From a virus, in IMG/VR virus record IMGVR_UViG_3300030419_003638, positions 1 through 29,324 of that record: a DNA stretch of 29,324 nucleotides; one strand, 5' to 3'. Both the position numbers and the translations under genes were made by a program. Position 1 is the first letter of the stretch, and each line of letters begins with the position of its first letter. The notes beneath the pieces are model-generated. The model did not search any database. It had not been told where the DNA came from and worked only from the letters and a program-made list of their open reading frames with translations. Positions 6,517 through 12,143 of this stretch are shown here, one piece after another.

Positions 6517-6550
6517 GGGGCAGCCCGGCTGCCCCTCATCACAAGGAGAA
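6517..6550 (+). promoter_or_regulatory. Hairpin plus ribosome-site cassette, copy 3
   Basis: GGGGCAGC (6517-6524) pairs with GCTGCCCC (6528-6535) around three bases. TCATC then leads to ACAAGGAGAA (6541-6550), with ATG four bases later at 6555. The stem differs from copies 1 and 2 on both sides in a matched way (CGG/CCG becomes CAGC/GCTG), which points to selection for pairing. Confidence 0.75.
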
Positions 6551-6554
6551 GACC

Positions 6555-6824
6555 ATGGCCAACACCACCTACTACGGCATCGTCAACGAAGACTCCCTCT
6601 ACATGCACTACCCACGCCTGTGCGAGGACGGAACCGAGTCGCTGTCGAGGGCATTCGACCTGGCCCGCCAGGAACTTGCGGAGGGGACCAGGGAGGTCAC
6701 CGTAGTCCTCGCCACGTATGACCCGGACACAGGGCTCTTCTACGAGAAGGCCTCGCTGGCCCATGTCACTGCCACCGACGACTTGATGGACCACCTGGAC
6801 ACCCACGCGGAGGTGACGTCGTGA
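6555..6824 (+). CDS. Hypothetical protein, 89 aa
   Basis: ATG 6555 has the ACAAGGAGAA site four bases ahead. The product looks alpha/beta. It opens MANTTYYGIVNED, carries a helix around residues 32-48 (LSRAFDLARQELAEG), then a strand (EVTVVLATYD), and ends DTHAEVTS. The final codons form the GGAGGTGACGTCGTGA junction (6809-6824), so its stop overlaps the GTG of the next gene. Some phage proteins that describe themselves as T4-like clamp or helicase accessory factors have this size, but I see no motif that supports this. Unknown function. Confidence 0.7.
   Translation: MANTTYYGIVNEDSLYMHYPRLCEDGTESLSRAFDLARQELAEGTREVTVVLATYDPDTGLFYEKASLAHVTATDDLMDHLDTHAEVTS
6809..6824 (+). promoter_or_regulatory. 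Overlap junction cassette, copy 1
   Basis: GGAGGTGACGTCGTGA supplies the last codons of one gene, the ribosome site (GGAGGTGA) and a GTG start overlapping the stop. The same 16 bases occur at 8111-8126, and close variants at 7343-7357 and 2483-2499. Confidence 0.7.
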
Positions 6825-7357
6825 GCACACACGTAGAGACCAAGCACGAGGTGGTCATCTGCCTCGACTGCGGCGTGCCCCTGTTCCAGGAGAAGGGACT
6901 GGCCGTCAAAAACTGGACCCTGTTCTGTGAACGGTGTCCTCAACCTTCAACCACCAACGAGAAGACCATGCCCGAAACCAAGAAGCCCGCCCACTGGCTT
7001 GACATCATCCCGGCCCTGCCACCCGAGCGGTGGGGGGTATACCTCAACACGGACGACGAGAACCGAGAGGTTGTGGCGCTCGCCCGCGTGCCCATCGATT
7101 CGATCACTGGGTTTACCGAGTGGTCTGTCGCCGATGAGTTCGGCGAGGAGTTCTACGTCAGGGACGCGGCCCTGCGCGTCAACCTCGAATCCCCCGCCGG
7201 CTTCGCATACGGGCTGCGGCTGCTGATCTCAAGCGGTCGGCCGGTAGAGGCAGCGCTCAACAGCACGGGTGCAGCCACGTTTCGCTTTTGGCTCGGCAAT
7301 ACCACCGACGCCGACCGCGTCGACCTCGCCAAGGCCCTCGCCGAGGTGATGTCGTGA
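6821..7357 (+). CDS. Fusion-like protein: small zinc ribbon plus PAHW/SPxGFA domain, 178 aa
   Basis: The start is GTG 6821, overlapping the upstream stop. Residues 13-39 form a zinc ribbon with CLDC and CERC. From residue 50 (MPETKKPAHW) the protein is a clear paralogue of the 144-aa protein at 10555-10989. The two share PAHW..IIP near the start, SPAGFAYGLR against SPEGFAFGVR, and TDADRVDLAKAL against TDEDRVELAFAL. The paralogue lacks the zinc ribbon and starts exactly at the matching Met, so ATG 6968 may be an independent internal start. The bases before it, CGAGAAGACCATG, resemble the local ribosome-site cassette GGAGAAGACCATG. I read this as two small genes joined by loss of a stop. The function of the shared domain is unknown. 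Confidence 0.75.
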   Translation: MSTHVETKHEVVICLDCGVPLFQEKGLAVKNWTLFCERCPQPSTTNEKTMPETKKPAHWLDIIPALPPERWGVYLNTDDENREVVALARVPIDSITGFTEWSVADEFGEEFYVRDAALRVNLESPAGFAYGLRLLISSGRPVEAALNSTGAATFRFWLGNTTDADRVDLAKALAEVMS

Positions 7358-7590
7358 CCGAGATCAGCCGCACCGCCTTGACGTCCGCCGAAGCTATCCG
7401 CATCGGCACACGTCTGGCCGAGGAGGCCGGGTATGACCGGATCAACGAGGCTTGGCCACGCCGATGCTCAGCCAACAGGCTTTGGACGGTCTACCTCCGA
7501 CACGGGCCTCGCGGCCAACAACTCGCAGGTATCGCCGTCATTCGTGACGACTCCCCCGAGACCGCCACGTTCACAACGGAAGTGATGTAA
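7354..7590 (+). CDS. Hypothetical protein, 78 aa
   Basis: GTG 7354 overlaps the upstream stop (GTGA at 7354-7357) and follows GAGGTGATGT, a variant of the junction cassette. The product opens TEISRTALTSAEAIRIG, carries a helix with Arg and Glu, and ends TATFTTEVM with two strand-like segments (WTVYLRHG and LAGIAVIRD). It resembles a small alpha/beta protein. The stop TAA overlaps the ATG of the methyltransferase gene as TAATG at 7588-7592, so the two are translationally coupled. Perhaps it assists the methyltransferase, but that is context only. Confidence 0.7.
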   Translation: MTEISRTALTSAEAIRIGTRLAEEAGYDRINEAWPRRCSANRLWTVYLRHGPRGQQLAGIAVIRDDSPETATFTTEVM

Positions 7591-8126
7591 TGAGCTTTCC
7601 CAACACCTCAGTCTCCGAGCGCTGGGCCACCCCGCAGTGGCTCTTTGACAGGCTCGACGCCGAGTTCCACTTCGACCTCGACGCTGCCGCAGACTCAACG
7701 AACCACAAGTGCAAGCGGTGGATCGGTCAAGACGAGGACGCCCTTGCCCTTGTGTCTCCTTGGTATGGGCCAATCGGGCAGCGATATGCTGTTTGGTGCA
7801 ACCCTCCGTACCGAAAGAGCGGCGGAGGCATCTACCCTTGGCTGGAGAAGGGTCTGGAGACGGCCCGGAATGGCACGACTTGCGTCATGCTGATCTACGC
7901 CAGGACAGACACCAGGGCTTGGACGGAAATCGTCCATCCCTACGCCGACGAGGTACGCCTGATCGCCGGCCGTCTGAAGTTCGATCCGCCTCCGGACTAC
8001 ACCGGCACCGCAACGACCGCTGGTGCTCCGTCTGCCGTCATCATCTTTCGACCAGAGACAGCCTGGATGGGCAGGCCTGGTGGGGCTCAGTATCGAGTGA
8101 TGGAGCAGGTGGAGGTGACGTCGTGA
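7590..8126 (+). CDS. dam: DNA N-6-adenine methyltransferase, phage Dam family
   Basis: The 178-residue product matches the phage Dam family (PF05869-like). It has SERWATPQWLF at 9-19, the FDLDAAA segment at 28-34 that contributes to the SAM site, and the catalytic NPPY at 71-74. KSGGGIYPWL follows, then a core strand CVMLIYARTDT and a final AVIIFRP strand. It transfers a methyl group from SAM to N6 of adenine in DNA, in the host cytoplasm, and the usual phage benefit is protection from restriction. The length is typical. The start ATG overlaps the previous stop (TAATG), and the end carries the GGAGGTGACGTCGTGA junction. Its target sequence cannot be read from the protein. Together with ArdC it gives two separate ways to escape restriction. 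Confidence 0.88.
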   Translation: MSFPNTSVSERWATPQWLFDRLDAEFHFDLDAAADSTNHKCKRWIGQDEDALALVSPWYGPIGQRYAVWCNPPYRKSGGGIYPWLEKGLETARNGTTCVMLIYARTDTRAWTEIVHPYADEVRLIAGRLKFDPPPDYTGTATTAGAPSAVIIFRPETAWMGRPGGAQYRVMEQVEVTS

Positions 8127-8356
8127 ACGACTTGATTACTTGCCCAGAATGCGGAACCGGTGACACTCGAAAGCTGAGGGTCACAAGGGTCGTCATCCAA
8201 CAGCTTGGTCTGACTCCCACCCAGAGTCCTACCCACTACCTCGAAGGCAGGCCGAGAGACATTGCACCGATGCGGCTGCACTGCGCATGCGGTGCGGACT
8301 TCCCGGTGCCGACAGGTGCGCTGGCAGATGCGGACGCCCCTCGCTCTACCACTTGA
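8123..8356 (+). CDS. Zinc-ribbon protein, 77 aa
   Basis: GTG 8123 overlaps the methyltransferase stop and uses GGAGGTGA (8111-8118) as its ribosome site. The product has CPEC at residues 7-10 and CACG at about 54-57, a two-pair zinc ribbon, with strand-like residues (KLRVTRVVIQQLGL) between them. Small zinc ribbons of this kind are common in phage early operons and usually bind nucleic acid. It ends at TGA or TAG-type stop 8354-8356, and its last 11 bases overlap the 3' end of the leftward gene at 8346-8720. Its specific role is not known. Confidence 0.7.
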   Translation: MNDLITCPECGTGDTRKLRVTRVVIQQLGLTPTQSPTHYLEGRPRDIAPMRLHCACGADFPVPTGALADADAPRSTT

Positions 8357-8720
8357 CCCTGCGGCGCAGTGAGGCATAGACCTCAAGGTCCCTGCCTGCA
8401 TCAGTCGGAGAGACCGACATGCGAGACCTGACCCGCTCCCTGTCGGCCATCTCCTGGTACTGAGAGGCTGCATCCTTCTCAACCGACGCATCCAAAGCCA
8501 ATGCGGACCAGAAGCTGCCTGACTTGGAAAGAAGGTGGCGCACAGCCGTATCGCCCAGAACCTCTAAGTCTGACGGCTTGCCCTGCACCTCGCTCAGCAG
8601 CAGCCTTGACTGCCTGCACAACGTAAGGCCGGCATCAGGAACAAAGGGGGCGGCCTGCTCTAAAGTCAGGTCTGGTCGGACATACCGTCCACCCAACACC
8701 AAAGAGAGTACGTCATCCAT
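8346..8720 (-). CDS. Hypothetical protein on the opposite strand, 124 aa
   Basis: This leftward ORF interrupts the rightward gene array. The frame is open to about 8774, but I start at the ATG whose complement is at 8718-8720 because GGAG lies six bases ahead of it on that strand. The product looks like a real soluble protein. It opens MDDVLSLVLGGRYV, continues with a mix of Leu and charged residues, includes helices such as LEVLGDTAVRHLLSK, and ends in a basic tail (SLRRRVKW). Its start codon overlaps that of the rightward gene at 8719 (shared bases CATG, 8718-8721). It may be a regulator or an orphan cargo gene. No family is recognised. Confidence 0.6.
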   Translation of the reverse strand: MDDVLSLVLGGRYVRPDLTLEQAAPFVPDAGLTLCRQSRLLLSEVQGKPSDLEVLGDTAVRHLLSKSGSFWSALALDASVEKDAASQYQEMADRERVRSRMSVSPTDAGRDLEVYASLRRRVKW

Positions 8721-9087
8721 GCCACGCTCCGACTCCAAGAGACACCGTATCCTAAAAGGTGAACTGCCGGCCACGCACCCGGTTCAGCATCTCATGCTTC
8801 AACTTTGGGCTGGCTGGAGACAAGTGGAGTCCGGGCTGTCAGCAGACGGAAAACCGCCGGGCTTGGACCAGTTCGCCAGCGCTGTCGGAACAAGCGTCAG
8901 GCGTGCGGCACGGGTCCTTCGTGGCAACTACGCTGACAACAGGATGCCCTACGGCAGCATCGAGACCTGGACTCGGAACCTTCAGTCTCACTGGGAGTCT
9001 CGTGGCCTTGACCTCGATGTCTGGATTGTCCGCCGGCCAGACGGCCGGTATTCCGTAACCATCAAGAAACGTATACAAAGGCCTTGA
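8719..9087 (+). CDS. Possible HTH DNA-binding protein, 122 aa
   Basis: The frame is open from 8524, but the stretch before ATG 8719 is antisense to the leftward gene and has poor composition, so I begin at ATG 8719. The weak AAAGAGAG upstream is the only ribosome site. The segment FASAVGTSVRRAARVLRGN resembles a helix-turn-helix (A..G.S...A.R.L.G pattern). After it comes a basic C-terminus ending VTIKKRIQRP. It may be a small transcriptional regulator. The TGA stop (9085-9087) lies inside the -35 box of the next promoter. The divergent arrangement with the gene at 8346-8720 would suit auto-regulation, but this is inference. Confidence 0.55.
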   Translation: MPRSDSKRHRILKGELPATHPVQHLMLQLWAGWRQVESGLSADGKPPGLDQFASAVGTSVRRAARVLRGNYADNRMPYGSIETWTRNLQSHWESRGLDLDVWIVRRPDGRYSVTIKKRIQRP

Positions 9088-9112
9088 CGGAAAGGTGTCA
9101 GGCGTGTACTTT
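9084..9112 (+). promoter_or_regulatory. Probable promoter for the 9132 gene
   Basis: TTGACG (9084-9089) and TACTTT (9107-9112) are separated by 17 bases. The layout matches the site at 4260-4288. Transcription would start near 9119, giving a very short leader that begins at the ribosome site CAGGAGAG (9121-9128 region). Confidence 0.55.
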
Positions 9113-9131
9113 GGCTTTGACAGGAGAGACC

Positions 9132-9755
9132 ATGACCCGCAACGACCTCATCAACGCTTTCATTTCCAACCCACGCGGCGGCATCGTCGTTGTCCGTGGC
9201 TACAACTCTGCGCAGAGTGGCCACAACGAGGACATCTGGCTGAACGTCGGCATCAACTGGCTGCGAGCCAACGAGCGCAGTGCAGCGAAGCTCAAGAGCG
9301 TCAGTGCTTTGAGCGTGGCCCTGGGCTGCCCGACCACTACTCGCTTGGAAGACCCGCGTGAGGCTCAGCGTATCGCCGAGCTTGCGCTGGCCAAGGTCAA
9401 CAAGTCGGTCGACAATGTTCTGGCTGGTGTCAGCACAAGGCCCAGCCCATTCCGTGAGCTTGCTCCCGGCCTGTACATCAAGCGTGACGACGACGTAGTC
9501 GACCTCACCGCTCCGGTCTACATCCGTGGGCTGTTCAACAACGTGTTCGTGAACGAGCACTCCACTGCCGACAAGAAGATCCGTCGGTCTAAGGACGTCA
9601 CTCTCGTCCGCAGGTGGATTGAGAAGGACCTTCCAACCTCCAGGTTCCAGACGGTCAAGCTGGACTGGAGGTCATTCGACACAGTCTCAGTCAACGGTCA
9701 GCGGTTCACCCCGTCGGACCTCTTCATCAACAGCAACCTTCGGAGTCAGGCATGA
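9132..9755 (+). CDS. Hypothetical protein, 207 aa
   Basis: The frame is open from 9084, but ATG 9132 with CAGGAGAG directly ahead is the likely start and falls downstream of the predicted promoter. The product is a mid-sized soluble protein. It has a conserved-looking start (MTRNDLINAFISNPRGG), a helix with many Ala and Lys, and a strand-rich second half (LYIKRDDDVVDLTAPVYI, then FDTVSVNGQRFTPSDLF). There are no cysteine pairs, no Walker motifs and no membrane segments. It ends with an ATGA overlap to the next gene at 9752-9755. I cannot assign a family. Confidence 0.7.
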   Translation: MTRNDLINAFISNPRGGIVVVRGYNSAQSGHNEDIWLNVGINWLRANERSAAKLKSVSALSVALGCPTTTRLEDPREAQRIAELALAKVNKSVDNVLAGVSTRPSPFRELAPGLYIKRDDDVVDLTAPVYIRGLFNNVFVNEHSTADKKIRRSKDVTLVRRWIEKDLPTSRFQTVKLDWRSFDTVSVNGQRFTPSDLFINSNLRSQA

Positions 9756-9964
9756 GTTCCTGGACAAACCACATTCATGAAGCCATCGACAACCTTGGTG
9801 AGGAGGCCGAGTTGGAGATCCTCACTCAGCTCCGGCTGCACCCGTCCCCTCAGCGATACCTGGAAGAGGCCGCCGACATCGCAGAGAGTCGAGGCTACCC
9901 CGAGCTTTCCGACGCCCTGGCTTCCGCAGCCCTCTTGATTTGGCACCGGAGTGAGTCTCGGTGA
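9752..9964 (+). CDS. Hypothetical helical protein, 70 aa
   Basis: The start ATG 9752 overlaps the upstream stop as ATGA. The product appears wholly helical and acidic: MSSWTNHIHEAIDNLGEEAE, then LEILTQLRLHPSPQRYL, then EEAADIAESRG and a final LSDALASAALLIWHRSE. The repeated helix pattern is like a small four-helix or TPR-like bundle. The stop overlaps GTG 9961 as GTGA, though I prefer a later start for the next gene. Function is unknown, and it probably acts with the 9132 product given the coupling. Confidence 0.7.
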   Translation: MSSWTNHIHEAIDNLGEEAELEILTQLRLHPSPQRYLEEAADIAESRGYPELSDALASAALLIWHRSESR

Positions 9965-9983
9965 CGCGACTCACAATCAACCC

Positions 9984-10009
9984 GCCAGGCCAGCATCTGT
10001 TGGCCTGGC
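9984..10009 (+). promoter_or_regulatory. Hairpin before the 10030 gene
   Basis: GCCAGGCCA (9984-9992) pairs perfectly with TGGCCTGGC (10001-10009) around GCATCTGT. The ribosome site GAGGA (10021-10025) and ATG 10030 follow. This is the same hairpin, ribosome site, start order seen in the first 7 kb, with an unrelated stem sequence. Confidence 0.55.
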
Positions 10010-10029
10010 AAACCCCCTCCGAGGACAAC

Positions 10030-10551
10030 ATGTCAACCCCCATGGACACCACAACACTGATCCAGCACGCCGTCTCTCGCAAGAAGTGGCTTGACGATGA
10101 GCTGGTTCGGCTGAGCGCCACGATTCAAGAACACCAGGATGAGCTGAAGACCTTGACACAGGTCATCGGCAAGCTCTCGCCAACGCCGTCCATCCGGCCG
10201 ACGACTGCTCCTCCTCCCACAACGACGGAACTCGCCCGTCTGGCTGTTGCTGAGCGGTCTCCGTGGAAGGGCATCCAATCAACTCGGACCCGCAACGCTA
10301 TTGCGGCAGTTCTTCAGCAGGCCAAGGGATGCTACTTGTCATCCCAAGACATCGCGGCTCGTAGTCATGGTCAGTTGACCGAGAAGAACGTGTCGGACTT
10401 CTTTCACCGACACTGCCATGTGCGACAGAAGCTGAACAAGCCTCCGGTCTTCAGCCGCATCAAGATCAGGCGTCCATCCGACCGCAAGAGGGTCTACGGA
10501 TACCAGTTCAGCAGCTCCAACCCACTCTACTTCCAAACAACCAAGGACTGA
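10030..10551 (+). CDS. Coiled-coil protein with probable C-terminal DNA-binding domain, 173 aa
   Basis: ATG 10030 has GAGGA five bases ahead. A GTG at 9961 in the same frame, overlapping the upstream stop, is an alternative that would add 23 residues and place the hairpin inside the gene. Residues about 10-50 are a coiled coil (KKWLDDELVRLSATIQEHQD onward), followed by a Pro/Thr linker (SIRPTTAPPPTTTE). The C-terminal half reads like a winged helix or HTH (TRTRNAIAAVLQQAKGCYLS then SSQDIAARSH), with many Arg and Lys near the end. A DNA-binding or regulatory role is likely on composition. The family is not recognised. Confidence 0.65.
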   Translation: MSTPMDTTTLIQHAVSRKKWLDDELVRLSATIQEHQDELKTLTQVIGKLSPTPSIRPTTAPPPTTTELARLAVAERSPWKGIQSTRTRNAIAAVLQQAKGCYLSSQDIAARSHGQLTEKNVSDFFHRHCHVRQKLNKPPVFSRIKIRRPSDRKRVYGYQFSSSNPLYFQTTKD

Positions 10552-10560
10552 ATCATGCCC
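10544..10560 (+). promoter_or_regulatory. Translation-start cassette, third copy
   Basis: AGGACTGAATCATGCCC repeats the cassette of 192-209 and 574-591 with a single C to T change. It ends one gene with TGA and begins the next with ATG three bases later. Confidence 0.55.
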
Positions 10561-10989
10561 GCCACCAACCCGACCACCTCCCCCGCTCACTGGAGTGAGA
10601 TTATTCCTCGTCAGATCCGGCTTCCGCCCGGAACGCCGGTCAGGCACGAATACCTCGGGCCCGGAACAACCATCGACATGAAGCCAGCGGTTCGCGGCTG
10701 GCCGTTTGACGGATACATCAGGTGGTTTGTCTTTGGCGAGGACCGACAGTGGAAGAAGTCCTCCACCGAGGATGTCTACCTTGACCTCAGCTCTCCAGAA
10801 GGCTTTGCTTTTGGTGTCCGAGAGTTCTACGCCTGGGCTGACAGCCTCTTCTACGAGAGCAGCAGACACAAGGACCAGAAGGCTCTCGACTGGATGGAGG
10901 CGTACCTGGAGAACGACATCACCGATGAGGATCGGGTTGAGCTTGCTTTCGCACTGTACGCAATCTTCAGCACCGAGGAGTGGAACTGA
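10555..10989 (+). CDS. PAHW/SPxGFA-domain protein, paralogue of the 6821 product, 144 aa
   Basis: ATG 10555 comes three bases after the upstream stop, with AGGA in the repeated start cassette. The sequence opens MPATNPTTSPAHWSEIIP and shares its start, its middle motif SPEGFAFGVR and its end motif TDEDRVELAFAL with the C-terminal part of the protein at 6821-7357. It carries an insertion of about 25 residues near position 30 and a second one before the last motif. Both copies are acidic with many aromatic residues. The duplication within one phage suggests a role worth keeping twice, perhaps with different partners. The domain itself is unknown to me. Confidence 0.75.
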   Translation: MPATNPTTSPAHWSEIIPRQIRLPPGTPVRHEYLGPGTTIDMKPAVRGWPFDGYIRWFVFGEDRQWKKSSTEDVYLDLSSPEGFAFGVREFYAWADSLFYESSRHKDQKALDWMEAYLENDITDEDRVELAFALYAIFSTEEWN

Positions 10990-10990
10990 G

Positions 10991-11179
10991 ATGCCCGACC
11001 TGATTGACCGCCAGGAGCTGCTTGGGTCCATCCGGGACTACCTGTCCTACATCCAGACCAAAGAGCAGCAACACATGAACGACACGCAGCGCGAAAGCAT
11101 TTTGATTTACCAGGGGATGCTCCTGGGAATCACCGGGTGCATCAATCGCATCATCAGCCAGCCACAGCACAACGAGTAA
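10991..11179 (+). CDS. Hypothetical helical protein, 62 aa
   Basis: ATG 10991 lies two bases after the upstream TGA (10987-10989), with GAGGAG within the last codons of the previous gene as ribosome site. The product is helical: MPDLIDRQELLGSIRDYLSY, then a Gln-rich turn (TKEQQH), and a second helix with a hydrophobic face (ILIYQGMLLGITGCINRII). It ends SQPQHNE. The second helix might be amphipathic and not transmembrane. It is followed after five bases by the conserved gene at 11185. Function unknown. Confidence 0.65.
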   Translation: MPDLIDRQELLGSIRDYLSYIQTKEQQHMNDTQRESILIYQGMLLGITGCINRIISQPQHNE

Positions 11180-11184
11180 GCGGC

Positions 11185-11379
11185 ATGAACACATACAAGA
11201 TCATCAGGATGTTCCAAGCTCAGCGCCAAAACGAGGTCGTAAAGACCGGACTGACCTTGGAACAGGCACAGGAGCATTGCTCCGACCCGGAGACAAGCTC
11301 CAGGACCTGCACTACACCGGAGAGCCGTGAGCGGACCGAGAGGTCTGGACCATGGTTCGACGGCTACTCCTCGGAGTAG
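11185..11379 (+). CDS. Conserved phage protein with DPETSSRTCT and GPWFDGY motifs, 64 aa
   Basis: ATG 11185 is used in place of an in-frame upstream ATG at 11137, because that would overlap the previous gene and the family usually begins with a short MxxYKIIR segment. The sequence MNTYKIIRMFQ, then LTLEQAQEHCSDPETSSRTC and the ending GPWFDGYSSE, matches a small protein I recognise from many unrelated phages, always as a hypothetical. The motif order and length are typical. Its function is not established to my knowledge. The residues suggest a compact beta-alpha fold. It ends at TAG 11377-11379 before the structured leader. Confidence 0.8.
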   Translation: MNTYKIIRMFQAQRQNEVVKTGLTLEQAQEHCSDPETSSRTCTTPESRERTERSGPWFDGYSSE

Positions 11380-11393
11380 AGAACATCTCGTGT

Positions 11394-11516
11394 CCCCCGT
11401 TGCTTGTCCTAAGTCCCGCCGCGTCGGGAGCAACGGAATGGGGCATGGTTACGACGCAGCGGGCTCGGCGACTGGGGGCGTCCAGAGGTGACCAGCACGA
11501 TGGTCACCAACCCCCA
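11394..11516 (+). promoter_or_regulatory. Structured leader of the clamp-like gene (two compound hairpins)
   Basis: In the 167 bases between genes, CCGTTGCT (11397-11404) pairs with AGCAACGG (11429-11436), enclosing CCCG (11415-11418) paired with CGGG (11425-11428). Outer bases 11394-11396 can pair with the G-run near 11440. A second structure has TGGGGG (11473-11478) with CCCCCA (11511-11516) around GGTGACCA (11487-11494) paired with TGGTCACC (11501-11508). No ORF explains the region. It could be a regulatory leader, a terminator pair or a small RNA. Confidence 0.55.
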
Positions 11517-11546
11517 ACCCTTCACCCCTCACTGACAGGAGAACCC

Positions 11547-12143
11547 ATGTTCATTCCGTACAAGATGGCCAAGGCCTTGGCCATCACAATGAGCAAAGAC
11601 CCAACCCGACCCACCTTGAATCAAATCGGTGTCCACGCCATCACTGACAACCGGCTCAGGCTTGAGAGCAGCGATGGATACCGGATGACACGACTTCAGT
11701 TTCCAAACAGCATTGGCGCACGCGCTGGCGAGAGGTTCGCCATCAAGGCATCCGAAATCTTGAACCTTTGTGTTGGCATTGCCAACGTCGATCAGGGCCT
11801 CCAAAACATGGAGATGTTGGAGGGGCAGAACCGCTTCCCCTCCACCGACCATGTGGTGCCATTTGAAAACCGGACGCCAGCCAAGATCGTCGGGTTCGAT
11901 CCTTTGTTTCTGAAAGAGGCTTACGAAGTGATCGACTGGACCACCAAAAGAACAGCCCACAAGGAAGTTGGGTTTGGATTCAAGCAGCGCCGAGCCTCGA
12001 ACACCCTTGTCAAGTGGTCCCACGGAGCCCAACATGAGCCTGTGGTCCTGTCCTGGACGTTCGACTTGACCATAGAAGAGCACGAGCAGCCGGAACGGGA
12101 CCTGCGTGGAACCATTGTCCTCATGCCAAAGCGGATTGACTAA
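11547..12143 (+). CDS. Probable sliding-clamp-like protein (DnaN-like domain), 198 aa
   Basis: The frame is open from 11352, but ATG 11547 follows CAGGAGA (11536-11542) and begins after the structured leader. The product resembles part of a beta sliding clamp. The segment GVHAITDNRLRLESSDGYRM matches the pattern in DnaN where a strand is followed by a loop ending in TDGHRL. After it come ERFAIKASEIL and later strands (TIVLMPKRID at the end). A full DnaN is about 366 residues with three domains, so this is shorter and might form a different ring or act as a clamp mimic. Clamps tether the polymerase to DNA. The position upstream of the replication genes supports this. Confidence in the family is moderate. 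Confidence 0.6.
   Translation: MFIPYKMAKALAITMSKDPTRPTLNQIGVHAITDNRLRLESSDGYRMTRLQFPNSIGARAGERFAIKASEILNLCVGIANVDQGLQNMEMLEGQNRFPSTDHVVPFENRTPAKIVGFDPLFLKEAYEVIDWTTKRTAHKEVGFGFKQRRASNTLVKWSHGAQHEPVVLSWTFDLTIEEHEQPERDLRGTIVLMPKRID

Noticed and set aside
502-6535. Intrinsic terminators with T-runs
   Set aside because: The hairpins are strong but none is followed by a T-run. Most are followed at once by a ribosome site, so I list them as regulatory hairpins and not as terminators.
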